Shown here one piece after another: positions 8,382-16,803 of a stretch of DNA of 64,000 nt; position 1 is the first letter of the stretch, and every line of letters starts with the position of its first letter. Both the position numbers and the translations under genes were made by a program. The notes below the pieces were generated by a model. That model did not search any database. It saw only the letters and a program-made list of their open reading frames with translations, and was not told the DNA's origin. The DNA is from Leptobacterium flavescens (GTDB taxonomy: Bacteria; Bacteroidota; Bacteroidia; Flavobacteriales; Flavobacteriaceae). The stretch covers positions 186,001 through 250,000 of the forward strand of contig NZ_JAABOO010000001.1 of the NCBI RefSeq assembly GCF_010671605.1, given 5' to 3'.

Positions 8382-9182
8382 ATACCGATCGAAAAAGAAA
8401 AGGGACATAGCGTTTTAAAAGTAGAAGGACTTTCTATAGGGTACAAAAGCCGGAAAAGCAGCTCGGAAATAGCAGCTGATATTCACTTTTCCCTGGAAGA
8501 AGGAGAACTGGTTTCTGTTGTGGGAGCTAACGGAGTGGGAAAATCTACGCTTTTACGAACCCTGGCCAGGGTGCAGCCAAAACTAGGCGGTAGTATAGAT
8601 CTGAAAGGAAGAGGCCTGGAAAATTACAAGCCCACAGAGCTGGCTTCGCAATTAAGCCTGGTACTTACCGAACAGATCCCTTCCAAAAATTTAACGGTCA
8701 CCGAAGTGGTTGCCCTTGGAAGGCAGCCTTATACCAACTGGATAGGTTCTCTGACCGGGAATGATAAAGAAAAAATTAAAAATGCCCTGAGTCTGGTCAA
8801 TATCGAAGCGATCAAAAATAAAAAGTGCTTTGAGCTCAGTGACGGTCAGTTGCAAAAGACCATGATCGCAAGAGCCCTGGCCCAGGATACGGCTCTTATT
8901 ATCCTGGATGAACCCACAACCCACCTCGATATCTATCACAAAGCTTATATCCTTAAGCTCCTAAAAGAAATTGCACATAAAACTCAAAAGACCATTCTCT
9001 ATTCTTCTCACGAAATAGACCTGGCCATACAGTTATGTGATAAAATGCTGGTCATGACCGAAGACAAGATCAGCTTTGGAAAACCTGCAACTCTTATTGA
9101 AAGCGGGAGTTTCTCAGAGTTATTCCCCACAGATCTGATCAACTTCGATAAAGCTTCCGGAACTTTTAAAGTTAATAAGTAA
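8382..9182 (+). CDS. btuD: ABC transporter ATP-binding protein, BtuD-like (start codon non-canonical)
   Basis: ATPase partner of btuC. Walker A GANGVGKST, signature LSDGQLQ, Walker B IILDEPTTHLD and the switch histidine in SSHE are all present. The first ATG/GTG/TTG in frame is GTG at 8520. That codon lies directly at Walker A and would remove the first strands of the fold. Upstream of it the frame stays open back to a TGA at 8342 and encodes normal ABC sequence (VLKVEGLSIGYKS, then IHFSLEEGELVSVV). I therefore place the start at ATA 8382 (266 residues, usual length), although an ATA start is rare. A base error or mutation of ATG to ATA is possible. Confidence 0.8.
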   Translation: MPIEKEKGHSVLKVEGLSIGYKSRKSSSEIAADIHFSLEEGELVSVVGANGVGKSTLLRTLARVQPKLGGSIDLKGRGLENYKPTELASQLSLVLTEQIPSKNLTVTEVVALGRQPYTNWIGSLTGNDKEKIKNALSLVNIEAIKNKKCFELSDGQLQKTMIARALAQDTALIILDEPTTHLDIYHKAYILKLLKEIAHKTQKTILYSSHEIDLAIQLCDKMLVMTEDKISFGKPATLIESGSFSELFPTDLINFDKASGTFKVNK

Positions 9183-9244
9183 GCACTTTTTGGGTAGAAA
9201 AAATAATTACAATCTTCTATCTTTACATCAAATCAAAATATCTA

Positions 9245-10567
9245 ATGTCCGAATCTGTTTTACTAATTATTGTCGCTTTTATTTCCATAGGCCTGGGAGT
9301 TTTACTGGGGATTTATATTCAGCGTTTAAAAACCGGATCCAGTCAGAGCATGTTACAGGAAAGGGAATCTCAACTGAGGTCTTCTGTAAATAACCTGGAG
9401 ACTAAAGTGAATGAGGAGTTACGGGAGAAGGAAGAGATCAGAAAGGAGAAGGATTTTTTAAACCTGGAGCTCGCCAGAAGGAATACCGAATTCGAGAACC
9501 TGATGGCCAAGAACAGGGAGCAAAAGGAAGAAGTAGAGCAACTCCAGGAAAAATTTACCAAGGATTTTCAGATCCTGGCCAATAAGATCCTGGAAGAGAA
9601 ATCGGCTAAGTTCACGGAACAGAATAAGGAAAATATCAAGACGATCCTGAATCCCCTTCAGGAAAAAATACAATTGTTTGAAAAGAAGGTCGAGGAAACT
9701 CACAAGGAGAGTATAGATTATCATGCAGCTCTGAGGCAGCAGATCCTGGGTTTAAAGGACCTTAATGAACAAATGAGCAAAGAGGCCATCAACCTTACCA
9801 AAGCCCTGAAAGGCGACAGCAAGATGCAGGGTAACTGGGGAGAATTGGTGCTGGAGCGGGTATTGGAGAAGAGTGGACTTGAAAGGGACAGGGAGTACAC
9901 TGTACAACAGAGTTTTACAAGAGACGATGGCAGCAGGGTCCTTCCCGATGTGATTATTAATCTGCCTGACGGGAAGAAAATGATCGTCGATTCTAAGGTA
10001 TCCCTTACCGCCTATGAGCGATACGCCAATACCGAAGGTAATGAGAAACAGGAATATCTCAAGGAACATATTTCCTCCATTAAACGCCATATAGAGCAGC
10101 TTTCCGAAAAGAAATACGAAGACCTCTACGAAATGGAAAGTCCGGATTTTGTATTGATGTTCATTCCGATAGAGCCTGCATTTGCCGTGGCACTGGACCA
10201 GGAAAATGCACTCTATTCCAGGGCTTTTGAGAAAAATATCGTGATCGTTACCCCCACTACCCTTTTAGCCACATTAAGGACGATAGATTCTATGTGGAAT
10301 AACGAGAAACAACAGCGAAATGCTATAGAAATTGCCCGACAAGCAGGAGCGCTTTATGATAAATTCCATAATCTTATGGTCGATCTTACGGCTGTAGGGA
10401 AAGATATGGACAGAGCAAAAGGCAATTACGCCGCAGCGATGAACAAATTGTTCGAAGGAAGAGGAAACCTGATCACTTCGGTGGAAAAACTTAAAAAAAT
10501 GGGAGCTAAAGCCAAGAAAGCGCTTCCGGAACAGTATTTAAAGAAGGCCAACGAAAACGACGATTAA
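9245..10567 (+). CDS. rmuC: DNA recombination protein RmuC
   Basis: 440-residue RmuC homologue, a family linked to limiting inversions at short inverted repeats. An N-terminal membrane anchor (about residues 4-26) is followed by a long charged coiled coil (about 35-175). The conserved nuclease-like core includes GNWGELVLERVLEKSGL near residue 197, RVLPDVIINLPDGKKMIVDSKVSL near 230 and TPTTLLATLRTI near 335. It is monocistronic, 62 nt after btuD. A weak TATCTTTA at 9218-9225 could be its -7 box. Confidence 0.93.
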   Translation: MSESVLLIIVAFISIGLGVLLGIYIQRLKTGSSQSMLQERESQLRSSVNNLETKVNEELREKEEIRKEKDFLNLELARRNTEFENLMAKNREQKEEVEQLQEKFTKDFQILANKILEEKSAKFTEQNKENIKTILNPLQEKIQLFEKKVEETHKESIDYHAALRQQILGLKDLNEQMSKEAINLTKALKGDSKMQGNWGELVLERVLEKSGLERDREYTVQQSFTRDDGSRVLPDVIINLPDGKKMIVDSKVSLTAYERYANTEGNEKQEYLKEHISSIKRHIEQLSEKKYEDLYEMESPDFVLMFIPIEPAFAVALDQENALYSRAFEKNIVIVTPTTLLATLRTIDSMWNNEKQQRNAIEIARQAGALYDKFHNLMVDLTAVGKDMDRAKGNYAAAMNKLFEGRGNLITSVEKLKKMGAKAKKALPEQYLKKANENDD

Positions 10568-10613
10568 AGGTTCCCTGTCTTTTTACGACTAGTTTAGCAA
10601 ATACCTCAAAAAG

Positions 10614-11165
10614 ATGAAACCTAATTTCAGTCATAAGACGGTTGAAGCATCTCAGGTTACTATTTCCGAGCTGATGCTTCCTTCACATTCCAATTTTAGC
10701 GGGAAGATCCATGGGGGTTATATCCTCTCCCTTCTGGATCAGATTGCTTTTGCCTGTGCTTCCAAACATTCGGGAGCCTATTGCGTTACTGCTTCGGTAG
10801 ATACGGTAGATTTCCTTAATCCTATAGAGATCGGGGAACTGGTCACTATGAAAGCCTCCGTTAATTACGTGGGTAGAAGTTCTATGGTGGTAGGAATTCG
10901 CGTAGAATCAGAAAATATACAGAGCGGATACGTTAAGCATTGTAATTCCTCCTATTTTACCATGGTCGCTAAAAATGAAGATGGCAAGACCACTCAGGTA
11001 CCCGGACTTATCCTCAAAAATGAAAAAGAAGTTCACCGCTTCCTGAAAGCCATAAAACGGATGGAATCTAAAAAAGAGCGCAAGCAAAGTAACACCAGGC
11101 TTGATCTAAGCTCGGAAGAATCCCTTAACAAATTATCTGATTATAATATTAAGATTGATTTTTAA
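10614..11165 (+). CDS. Acyl-CoA thioesterase, hotdog fold (YciA/BACH type)
   Basis: 183-residue hotdog-fold hydrolase expected to hydrolyse acyl-CoA to free acid and CoA in the cytoplasm. HSNFSGKIHGGYILSLLDQIAFACA (about residues 25-49) contains the catalytic-helix asparagine/aspartate pattern. ASVDTVDFLNPIEIGELVTMKASVNYVGRSSM (about 62-93) is typical of the acyl-CoA hydrolase subgroup. It is a single gene, and its 3' end runs into the palindromic hairpin at 11199-11267. Chain-length specificity cannot be read from the sequence. Confidence 0.9.
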   Translation: MKPNFSHKTVEASQVTISELMLPSHSNFSGKIHGGYILSLLDQIAFACASKHSGAYCVTASVDTVDFLNPIEIGELVTMKASVNYVGRSSMVVGIRVESENIQSGYVKHCNSSYFTMVAKNEDGKTTQVPGLILKNEKEVHRFLKAIKRMESKKERKQSNTRLDLSSEESLNKLSDYNIKIDF

Positions 11166-11198
11166 AACGATAAAAAATCAATTTGAAGTGTTTTAGGT

Positions 11199-11267
11199 GT
11201 CAGTTCGAGCGCAGTCGAGAACTTTACAGGCCTTTTTTTAAGGCATCTCGACTGCGCTCGATGTGAC
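11199..11267. repeat. Long palindromic hairpin between convergent genes (TCGAGCGCAGTCGAG family)
   Basis: TCGAGCGCAGTCGAGA (11205-11220) pairs perfectly with TCTCGACTGCGCTCGA (11246-11261). Flanking GTCA/TGAC adds four more pairs after a two-base mismatch, and an inner GCCTT/AAGGC hairpin sits in the loop. It separates the convergent thioesterase and carB genes and could act as a bidirectional terminator. The same core occurs near 58064-58081, and related cores occur at 35790 and 52490. Confidence 0.8.
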
Positions 11268-11270
11268 TTT

Positions 11271-14123
11271 TTATTTACTCAAATACATCTTCCTTCTGGA
11301 GTAAAGATTGTAAAAATCGTCATCTTTAAGGCTGTCAATAAAGAGGATACTCTCTCCGGTACTCTTCATTTCAGGTCCGAGCTTTTTGTTTACTCTCGGG
11401 AATTTATTAAAAGAGAATACCGGTTGTTTGATGGCATAACCTTCCAGTTCAGGCTTAAAGTCAAAATCGGTAACTTTTTTATCGCCCAGCATCACCTTGG
11501 TAGCGTAATTCACATAAGGCTCTTTATATGCTTTGGCAATAAAAGGTACCGTTCTCGAAGCCCTCGGATTTGCTTCAATGATATAAACAACATCATCTTT
11601 TATAGCAAACTGTATATTAATAAGTCCCACCGTATTCAATGCCAGGGCAATCTTTTTGGTGTGATCTTTTATCTGTTGCATTACAAACTCTCCGATGTTG
11701 AACGGTGGTAGGGTTGCATTTGAATCTCCGGAATGTATTCCACAGGGCTCTATATGCTCCATGATCCCGATAATATAAACGTTCTCCCCGTCGCAGATCG
11801 CATCAGCTTCCGCTTCGATCGCTCCGTCAAGGTAGTGATCCAGCAGGAGTTTGTTATTCGGTATCTTACGAAGCAGGTCTACCACATGCTCTTCCAGTTC
11901 GTTTTTATTGATCACGATCTTCATTCCCTGTCCTCCCAATACATATGAAGGTCTTACCAGGATCGGGAAATCAAGTTCATCTGCAAGTGCCAGGGCTTCG
12001 TCTGCCGTTTCAGCCACTCCGAATTCCGGATAAGGAATATCATTTGCTTTCAGCAGGGTTGAGAAATTCCCCCTGTCTTCTGCCAGGTCCAGAGAATCAA
12101 AGCTGGTACCGATAATGTTGATCCCGTATTTATTAAGTTTCTCCGCCAGCTTAAGAGCTGTTTGCCCTCCTAGCTGTACAATAACCCCTTCGGGTTTTTC
12201 ATGGCGGATGATATCGTAAATATGCTCCCAGAAAACAGGTTCGAAATACAGCTTGTCTGCAGTATCAAAATCGGTGGAAACCGTTTCAGGGTTACAATTG
12301 ATCATGATGGTTTCATATCCGCATTCGGCAGCCGCCAGAACTCCGTGAACACAGCAGTAATCGAATTCTATCCCCTGTCCTATCCTGTTAGGTCCGGAAC
12401 CGAGAACTACAATTTTCTTTTTATCGCTTACCTCACTTTCGTTATGTACATATCTTTTTCCGTCTGTGGTTTCGATATCAGCTTCGAAAGTCGAATAGTA
12501 GTAAGGTGTCATCGCTTTAAACTCAGCGGCACAGGTATCTACCAGTTTGTACACCCTGTTTACCCCGACTTCTTCTCTTTTCTTATACACTTCGCTTTCC
12601 CAGCATCCCAGCATATGGGCGATCTGTCTGTCGGCAAAACCTTTTTGCTTGGCTTCCAGTAAAAGATCTTTCGGAAGGGATTCTATGGTGTAAGTATTTA
12701 TTTCTTTTTCCAGATAGTGCAGTTCTTCGTATTGTTTCAGGAACCACATATCTATTTTGGTGATCTCGTGTATCCTGCTAAGCGGGATCCCCATTTGAAT
12801 GGCATCGTAGATCACAAACACCCTGTCCCAACTGGCATAGGTTAATTTATCAATGATCTGATCGTAGTCCTTATATCCTTTTCCGTCTGCTCCGAGTCCG
12901 TTTCTCTTTATTTCAAGTGATTGGGTGGCTTTATGCAGGGCTTCCTGGAAAGAACGCCCTATCCCCATTACTTCTCCAACAGATTTCATCTGAAGTCCAA
13001 GTACCCTTTCAGATCCTTCAAACTTATCGAAATTCCATCTCGGGATCTTAACGATCACATAATCCAGGGTAGGCTCAAATAAAGCTGAAGTAGATTTGGT
13101 GATCTGGTTATCCAACTCATCCAGGGTATAACCGATAGCTAGTTTGGTTGCTATCTTGGCGATCGGATATCCGGTTGCTTTAGATGCCAGTGCGGAAGAT
13201 CTGGAAACCCTCGGGTTGATCTCGATCGCAATAATATCTTCTTTTTCGTCCGGGCTCACTGCAAACTGTACGTTACATCCTCCGGCAAAATCCCCGATAC
13301 TTCTCATCATTTTAATGGCCATATCCCTCATTCTCTGATAGGTCGTATCAGAAAGTGTCATTGCAGGTGCCACAGTGATGGAATCACCGGTATGTATCCC
13401 CATGGGATCCATATTTTCTATACTACAGATAATAACAACATTATCGTTATTATCCCTTAATAATTCCAATTCGTATTCCTTCCATCCTAACAGGGCTTTA
13501 TCGATAAGCACCTCGTGAATGGGTGAAGCTTCCAGGCCGCGGGTCAGTAATTCATCAAACTGATCCTCCGTGTGAACAAAAGAAGCTCCTGTTCCTCCCA
13601 GGGTAAAGGAAGGTCGAATAACTAGGGGAAATCCGAATTCCTGCGCAACTTCTTTTCCTTTAAGGAAGGAAGTAGCAATTCTTGCAGGTGCCACAGGAAT
13701 ATCGATAGTCTTTAATAGTTCCTTAAACTTTTCCCTGTCTTCTGTTATTTCGATCGCGTCTATATCTACTCCTATGATCTCTACTCCGAAATCTTCCCAG
13801 ATCCCTTTCTCTCCTGCCTCAATACAGAGGTTAAGAGCCGTTTGCCCTCCCATGGTTGGCAAAACTGCATCTATTTCGGGGTGTTCCTTTAAGATCTCAA
13901 TAATAGATTTAGTGGTAAGCGGTTTGAGGTAAACATGATCGGCCATAGATGGGTCGGTCATGATCGTTGCCGGATTACTGTTAATAAGAATCGTTTTTAT
14001 TCCATCTTCTCTCAGGGAACGTAAAGATTGAGAACCGGAATAATCAAATTCACATGCCTGACCAATGATGATAGGGCCAGAACCAATAATTAAAACGGAA
14101 TTGAGATCTTTTCTTTTTGGCAT
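11271..14123 (-). CDS. carB: Carbamoyl-phosphate synthase large subunit (short form)
   Basis: Makes carbamoyl phosphate from ammonia, bicarbonate and two ATP for pyrimidine and arginine synthesis. Two ATP-grasp halves are evident: IIIGQACEFDYSGSQS near residue 13 begins the first, and GSGPNRIGQGIEFDYCCVHG near 570 begins the second. The metal-binding motifs INPRVSRSSALASKATGYP and IEANPRASRTVPFIAKA are also present. At 950 residues it is about 120 shorter than enterobacterial CarB and ends just after EMKSTGES, so the C-terminal MGS-like allosteric domain is largely missing. No carA is nearby. Confidence 0.96.
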   Translation of the reverse strand: MPKRKDLNSVLIIGSGPIIIGQACEFDYSGSQSLRSLREDGIKTILINSNPATIMTDPSMADHVYLKPLTTKSIIEILKEHPEIDAVLPTMGGQTALNLCIEAGEKGIWEDFGVEIIGVDIDAIEITEDREKFKELLKTIDIPVAPARIATSFLKGKEVAQEFGFPLVIRPSFTLGGTGASFVHTEDQFDELLTRGLEASPIHEVLIDKALLGWKEYELELLRDNNDNVVIICSIENMDPMGIHTGDSITVAPAMTLSDTTYQRMRDMAIKMMRSIGDFAGGCNVQFAVSPDEKEDIIAIEINPRVSRSSALASKATGYPIAKIATKLAIGYTLDELDNQITKSTSALFEPTLDYVIVKIPRWNFDKFEGSERVLGLQMKSVGEVMGIGRSFQEALHKATQSLEIKRNGLGADGKGYKDYDQIIDKLTYASWDRVFVIYDAIQMGIPLSRIHEITKIDMWFLKQYEELHYLEKEINTYTIESLPKDLLLEAKQKGFADRQIAHMLGCWESEVYKKREEVGVNRVYKLVDTCAAEFKAMTPYYYSTFEADIETTDGKRYVHNESEVSDKKKIVVLGSGPNRIGQGIEFDYCCVHGVLAAAECGYETIMINCNPETVSTDFDTADKLYFEPVFWEHIYDIIRHEKPEGVIVQLGGQTALKLAEKLNKYGINIIGTSFDSLDLAEDRGNFSTLLKANDIPYPEFGVAETADEALALADELDFPILVRPSYVLGGQGMKIVINKNELEEHVVDLLRKIPNNKLLLDHYLDGAIEAEADAICDGENVYIIGIMEHIEPCGIHSGDSNATLPPFNIGEFVMQQIKDHTKKIALALNTVGLINIQFAIKDDVVYIIEANPRASRTVPFIAKAYKEPYVNYATKVMLGDKKVTDFDFKPELEGYAIKQPVFSFNKFPRVNKKLGPEMKSTGESILFIDSLKDDDFYNLYSRRKMYLSK

Positions 14124-14178
14124 TTTTCTGTGTGTCTGTAAATTATAAAAATTAGGAACTTAAAAAGTATAAAAAAAA

Positions 14179-14202
14179 GGTGTTACTAAAAAAAGTAACA
14201 CC
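14179..14202 (-). terminator. Rho-independent terminator of rpmH
   Basis: GGTGTTAC (14179-14186) pairs with GTAACACC (14195-14202). An A8 run at 14171-14178 becomes the U-tract on the minus strand. It sits 27 nt past the rpmH stop and before the carB leader. Confidence 0.88.
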
Positions 14203-14228
14203 TTTATATTATAAAAATCTATTGATCA

Positions 14229-14387
14229 TTATTTCTTATGTCTTGGCTCAGAGGAAACACTTAATTTCTTTCTTCCTTTTGCTCTCCTGCGAGCAAGCAC
14301 TTTTCTTCCGTTTGCAGAAGCCATTCTTTCTCTGAAACCGTGTTTATTTCTTCTCTTTCTCTTTGAGGGCTGAAATGTTCTTTTCAT
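14229..14387 (-). CDS. rpmH: 50S ribosomal protein L34
   Basis: 52-residue basic protein beginning [18 protein letters not shown] and containing [19 protein letters not shown], which is the L34 signature. It is too short for most ORF filters, but the match runs end to end. It is monocistronic, with its own promoter at 14464-14494 and terminator at 14179-14202. dnaA, rnpA and the usual rpmH neighbours are absent. Confidence 0.97.
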   Translation of the reverse strand: MKRTFQPSKRKRRNKHGFRERMASANGRKVLARRRAKGRKKLSVSSEPRHKK

Positions 14388-14463
14388 TTTAAAATATCTT
14401 AAATCTTCTTAAAAATTTCTTATCCGAATTATGTGTCGAGATTCCTTCACTAAAAGTGCGGCG

Positions 14464-14494
14464 CAAATATACAAAGAGTTTTTACTTTGACAAA
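14464..14494 (-). promoter_or_regulatory. Complete Bacteroidota promoter for rpmH
   Basis: On the minus strand TTTG (14494-14491) is followed after 19 nt by TATATTTG (14471-14464), matching the TTTG-N17-23-TAnnTTTG consensus. The start site would be near 14457, giving a leader of about 70 nt. Confidence 0.8.
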
Positions 14495-14527
14495 CCTAAT
14501 TTAAAAAATATTTACATTAGTTTTTCT

Positions 14528-14535
14528 TACCTTTG
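14528..14535 (+). promoter_or_regulatory. -7 box for the gene at 14561
   Basis: TACCTTTG matches TAnnTTTG and lies 25 nt before the ATG at 14561. It is back to back with the rpmH promoter. Confidence 0.65.
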
Positions 14536-14560
14536 CACTCCGAAATACATCCCTATTTTT

Positions 14561-15445
14561 ATGAACATTCAGAAAATATACTTTTTTCTGTTGGCAGGTC
14601 TTCTTTTTTTACAAGGAAATGCCCAGGTTTCTCTTTGCTATAAGCTAAAGAAGAACGATGTTTTTAAAGTACAGCAACACTCCATGCAAGTAATTACCCA
14701 GGAGATCCTCGGCAATAAGCAAGAGGTTACCAATAATATAGTAGGGACCATGAATTTTACCGTAAAGGAAGTCCTGGATGATAGTTATGAAATAGAGATG
14801 GTTTTTCTGGATCTTAAACTCTCTATGCGATCGAGTGAATTAGGTGAAATGGTTAAAATAGATGCCACCGCCTCTAATGAAGATCCGCAGGCAAAAGTAT
14901 TTAACGGGTTGATCAATTATCCCATTACCATAAAAATGAAAACGAACGGGGACATCCTTTCTGTAGAGAACAGTGATTCCCTGATCGAAAATATGCTGAC
15001 ATCTGCAGATATCAAGGACGAATTTATCCGGGAGCTTATGAAAACTTCCCTGGAAAAAGAATACGGTTCCAAAGCCTTGTCTGAAAGTTATAAGCAAATG
15101 ACGTTTTTCTACCCGGACAAGGAAGTCAAGGTAAACGACCGGTGGGAGAACACCTATACAGGTCAGCTTTCAGCCAATAGTACATGGAAACTGCATTCGG
15201 TAGATTCTATCGAAGCCGTGATCACCGGAAAAGCCAAAGTAAAAATGAACCTGGAGGAACCGGATGTAAGTATGGTGCTTGAAGGGACACAGGAGACCAA
15301 ACTCATTACAAATCTTAAAAACGGATTCCTGAAGGAAATGGTGGTAGAAGCCTTTGCTAAAGGGAGTTCAAAAATATCACAGATCGGGGATAAAGATATT
15401 CCCACTACAATTAAATCGAAAATCACGTACAATTTGATCAAATAA
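14561..15445 (+). CDS. Secreted conserved protein, DUF6263-like
   Basis: 294-residue exported protein with a signal peptide at about residues 1-20 (LLFLQGNAQ). The rest is beta-rich with the pattern YKLKKNDVFKVQQ...TMNFTVKEVLDDSYEIEMVF...WENTYTG. This resembles the DUF6263 family of Bacteroidota envelope proteins of unknown function. The ATG at 14561 is selected because the upstream extension to 14456 is rich in K/Y, lies before the promoter and lacks export features. The next gene starts only 5 nt downstream, so they are probably co-transcribed. No enzymatic motif is seen. Confidence 0.7.
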   Translation: MNIQKIYFFLLAGLLFLQGNAQVSLCYKLKKNDVFKVQQHSMQVITQEILGNKQEVTNNIVGTMNFTVKEVLDDSYEIEMVFLDLKLSMRSSELGEMVKIDATASNEDPQAKVFNGLINYPITIKMKTNGDILSVENSDSLIENMLTSADIKDEFIRELMKTSLEKEYGSKALSESYKQMTFFYPDKEVKVNDRWENTYTGQLSANSTWKLHSVDSIEAVITGKAKVKMNLEEPDVSMVLEGTQETKLITNLKNGFLKEMVVEAFAKGSSKISQIGDKDIPTTIKSKITYNLIK

Positions 15446-15450
15446 TTTTT

Positions 15451-15966
15451 ATGTTCAACAAGAATTTTAAATTAATCATTGCTGCTATTATTATAGGGCT
15501 TGCCGTATGGCAATTTATTGAGGGAAGTATTGGCAATGGTATCTTTCTTATCTTAATTTCTTTGGTATTCGTATTCCTTTACTTTAGAAATGAATTTATT
15601 TTACTCGCTTTCCTGAGAATGAGAAAGCAGGACTTTGAAGGGGTACAAAAATGGCTCAATAAGATCAAGAATCCCGAAACGGCTTTAATTACCAAGCAGC
15701 AGGGATACTACAACTATATGCACGGGATCATCTATTCCCAAACCAATCTGACCCAGGCTGAAAAATATTTCAGAAAAGCGCTTAAACTCGGCCTCACCAT
15801 GGATTACGACGTTGCAATGGCAAAGCTTAGTCTTGCCGGGATTGCGATGCAGAAAAGACGCAAAAGAGAGGCCACTACTCTTCTTAACGAAGCAAAAAAA
15901 CTGGATAAACAGAATATGCTGACCGATCAGATAAAAATGATGCAGCAGCAAATGAAGCGTATCTAA
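15451..15966 (+). CDS. Membrane-anchored TPR-like protein
   Basis: 171-residue protein with two N-terminal membrane helices (about residues 7-25 and 29-48). A cytoplasmic helical region follows that contains a TPR-like unit (YYNYMHGIIYSQTNLTQAEKYFRKALKLG, about 90-118) and a second partial repeat. Such proteins scaffold protein-protein contacts. No specific partner is recognisable. It lies between the secreted DUF6263-like gene and the gene at 15978 with gaps of 5 and 11 nt, which suggests a three-gene operon. Confidence 0.65.
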   Translation: MFNKNFKLIIAAIIIGLAVWQFIEGSIGNGIFLILISLVFVFLYFRNEFILLAFLRMRKQDFEGVQKWLNKIKNPETALITKQQGYYNYMHGIIYSQTNLTQAEKYFRKALKLGLTMDYDVAMAKLSLAGIAMQKRRKREATTLLNEAKKLDKQNMLTDQIKMMQQQMKRI

Positions 15967-15977
15967 GACTCAACCTC

Positions 15978-16787
15978 ATGAGTTCGGGCAGCTATAATTT
16001 TGATGCGGAAAAAATTGCCGGGTATCTCCGGCGATTTGTTGAAAACCTGCCCAAAGTTTATAGCTGGACAGCAGACCTTCAGGGATTAAATCGCCTTGAA
16101 GTACTTTCCTATGAGGAGATCTACGAGCTCAATCAATTAAGTCTTTATGAAAAAGAGGTGAAGCTTAAATTTATCCTGCGCGATAAGCTACAGGAGAATT
16201 TTGAGTATAATCCTTCTCTTTTCAATGCACTCTGCATGTGGATCATCAGGGATTGGGGAGGAATAAAAGGTGCTAAAGAAGAAAGCACGATCCCATCGCT
16301 TATAAAGTTTATCAACAGTGAAAAGCCTGCTTATGACCGCCTGCCCAGTTTATCTAAAGCAGGAATGTTCATGTTTCCCGAGAAGAATATTATTTACGAC
16401 AGCAGGGTGATCTATTCTTTAAATTGGGTATTGCTCTCACAGGAGGCAGGTTCTCATTTTTTCCCCATCCCCGGTGGAAGGAATTCCAAAATGAATGCCT
16501 TTGATATGAATGTACTGATCCGGCTTTTTAATGCGGAAAAGTACAAGCCTGAAAAACGATCCCAGCTCAAAAACCGGAATTATATTTCCGAAATAGATAA
16601 GTCGCTTTACGTCGATGAGAAGGATGCTTACTTTGAAGCGATCTCTCTGATCAAAAAAGTTAACCAGTTGTTATGGGATGACGAAAGAAGTGAGTTTCCG
16701 TTCTACACAGAAATGATCCTGTTTTCTGCCGCAGATGTCGAGATCTTTCACGATATCACCAGCAAACTAAAAGTCCGTATTTCCTGA
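15978..16787 (+). CDS. Conserved protein of unknown function
   Basis: 269-residue soluble, largely helical protein without signal peptide or membrane segment. The most distinctive stretch is LSKAGMFMFPEKNIIYDSRVIYSLNW near residues 128-153, followed by HFFPIPGGRN. An IYDSRV-type motif of this kind occurs in a loose group of uncharacterised bacterial proteins, but I cannot name a domain with confidence. It is the last gene of the 14561-16787 run and is convergent with the transglycosylase gene at 16804. Confidence 0.55.
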   Translation: MSSGSYNFDAEKIAGYLRRFVENLPKVYSWTADLQGLNRLEVLSYEEIYELNQLSLYEKEVKLKFILRDKLQENFEYNPSLFNALCMWIIRDWGGIKGAKEESTIPSLIKFINSEKPAYDRLPSLSKAGMFMFPEKNIIYDSRVIYSLNWVLLSQEAGSHFFPIPGGRNSKMNAFDMNVLIRLFNAEKYKPEKRSQLKNRNYISEIDKSLYVDEKDAYFEAISLIKKVNQLLWDDERSEFPFYTEMILFSAADVEIFHDITSKLKVRIS

Positions 16788-16803
16788 AAACCGGTAAGCG
16801 GTC

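Noticed and set aside
8520-9182. Short form of the BtuD ATPase starting at GTG 8520
   Set aside because: It would begin in the middle of the strand leading into Walker A and lose conserved sequence that is present upstream in the same frame.
12201-12662. 153-codon open frame antisense to carB
   Set aside because: Its composition reflects the opposite strand of a highly conserved gene, and no start signal or homology is apparent.
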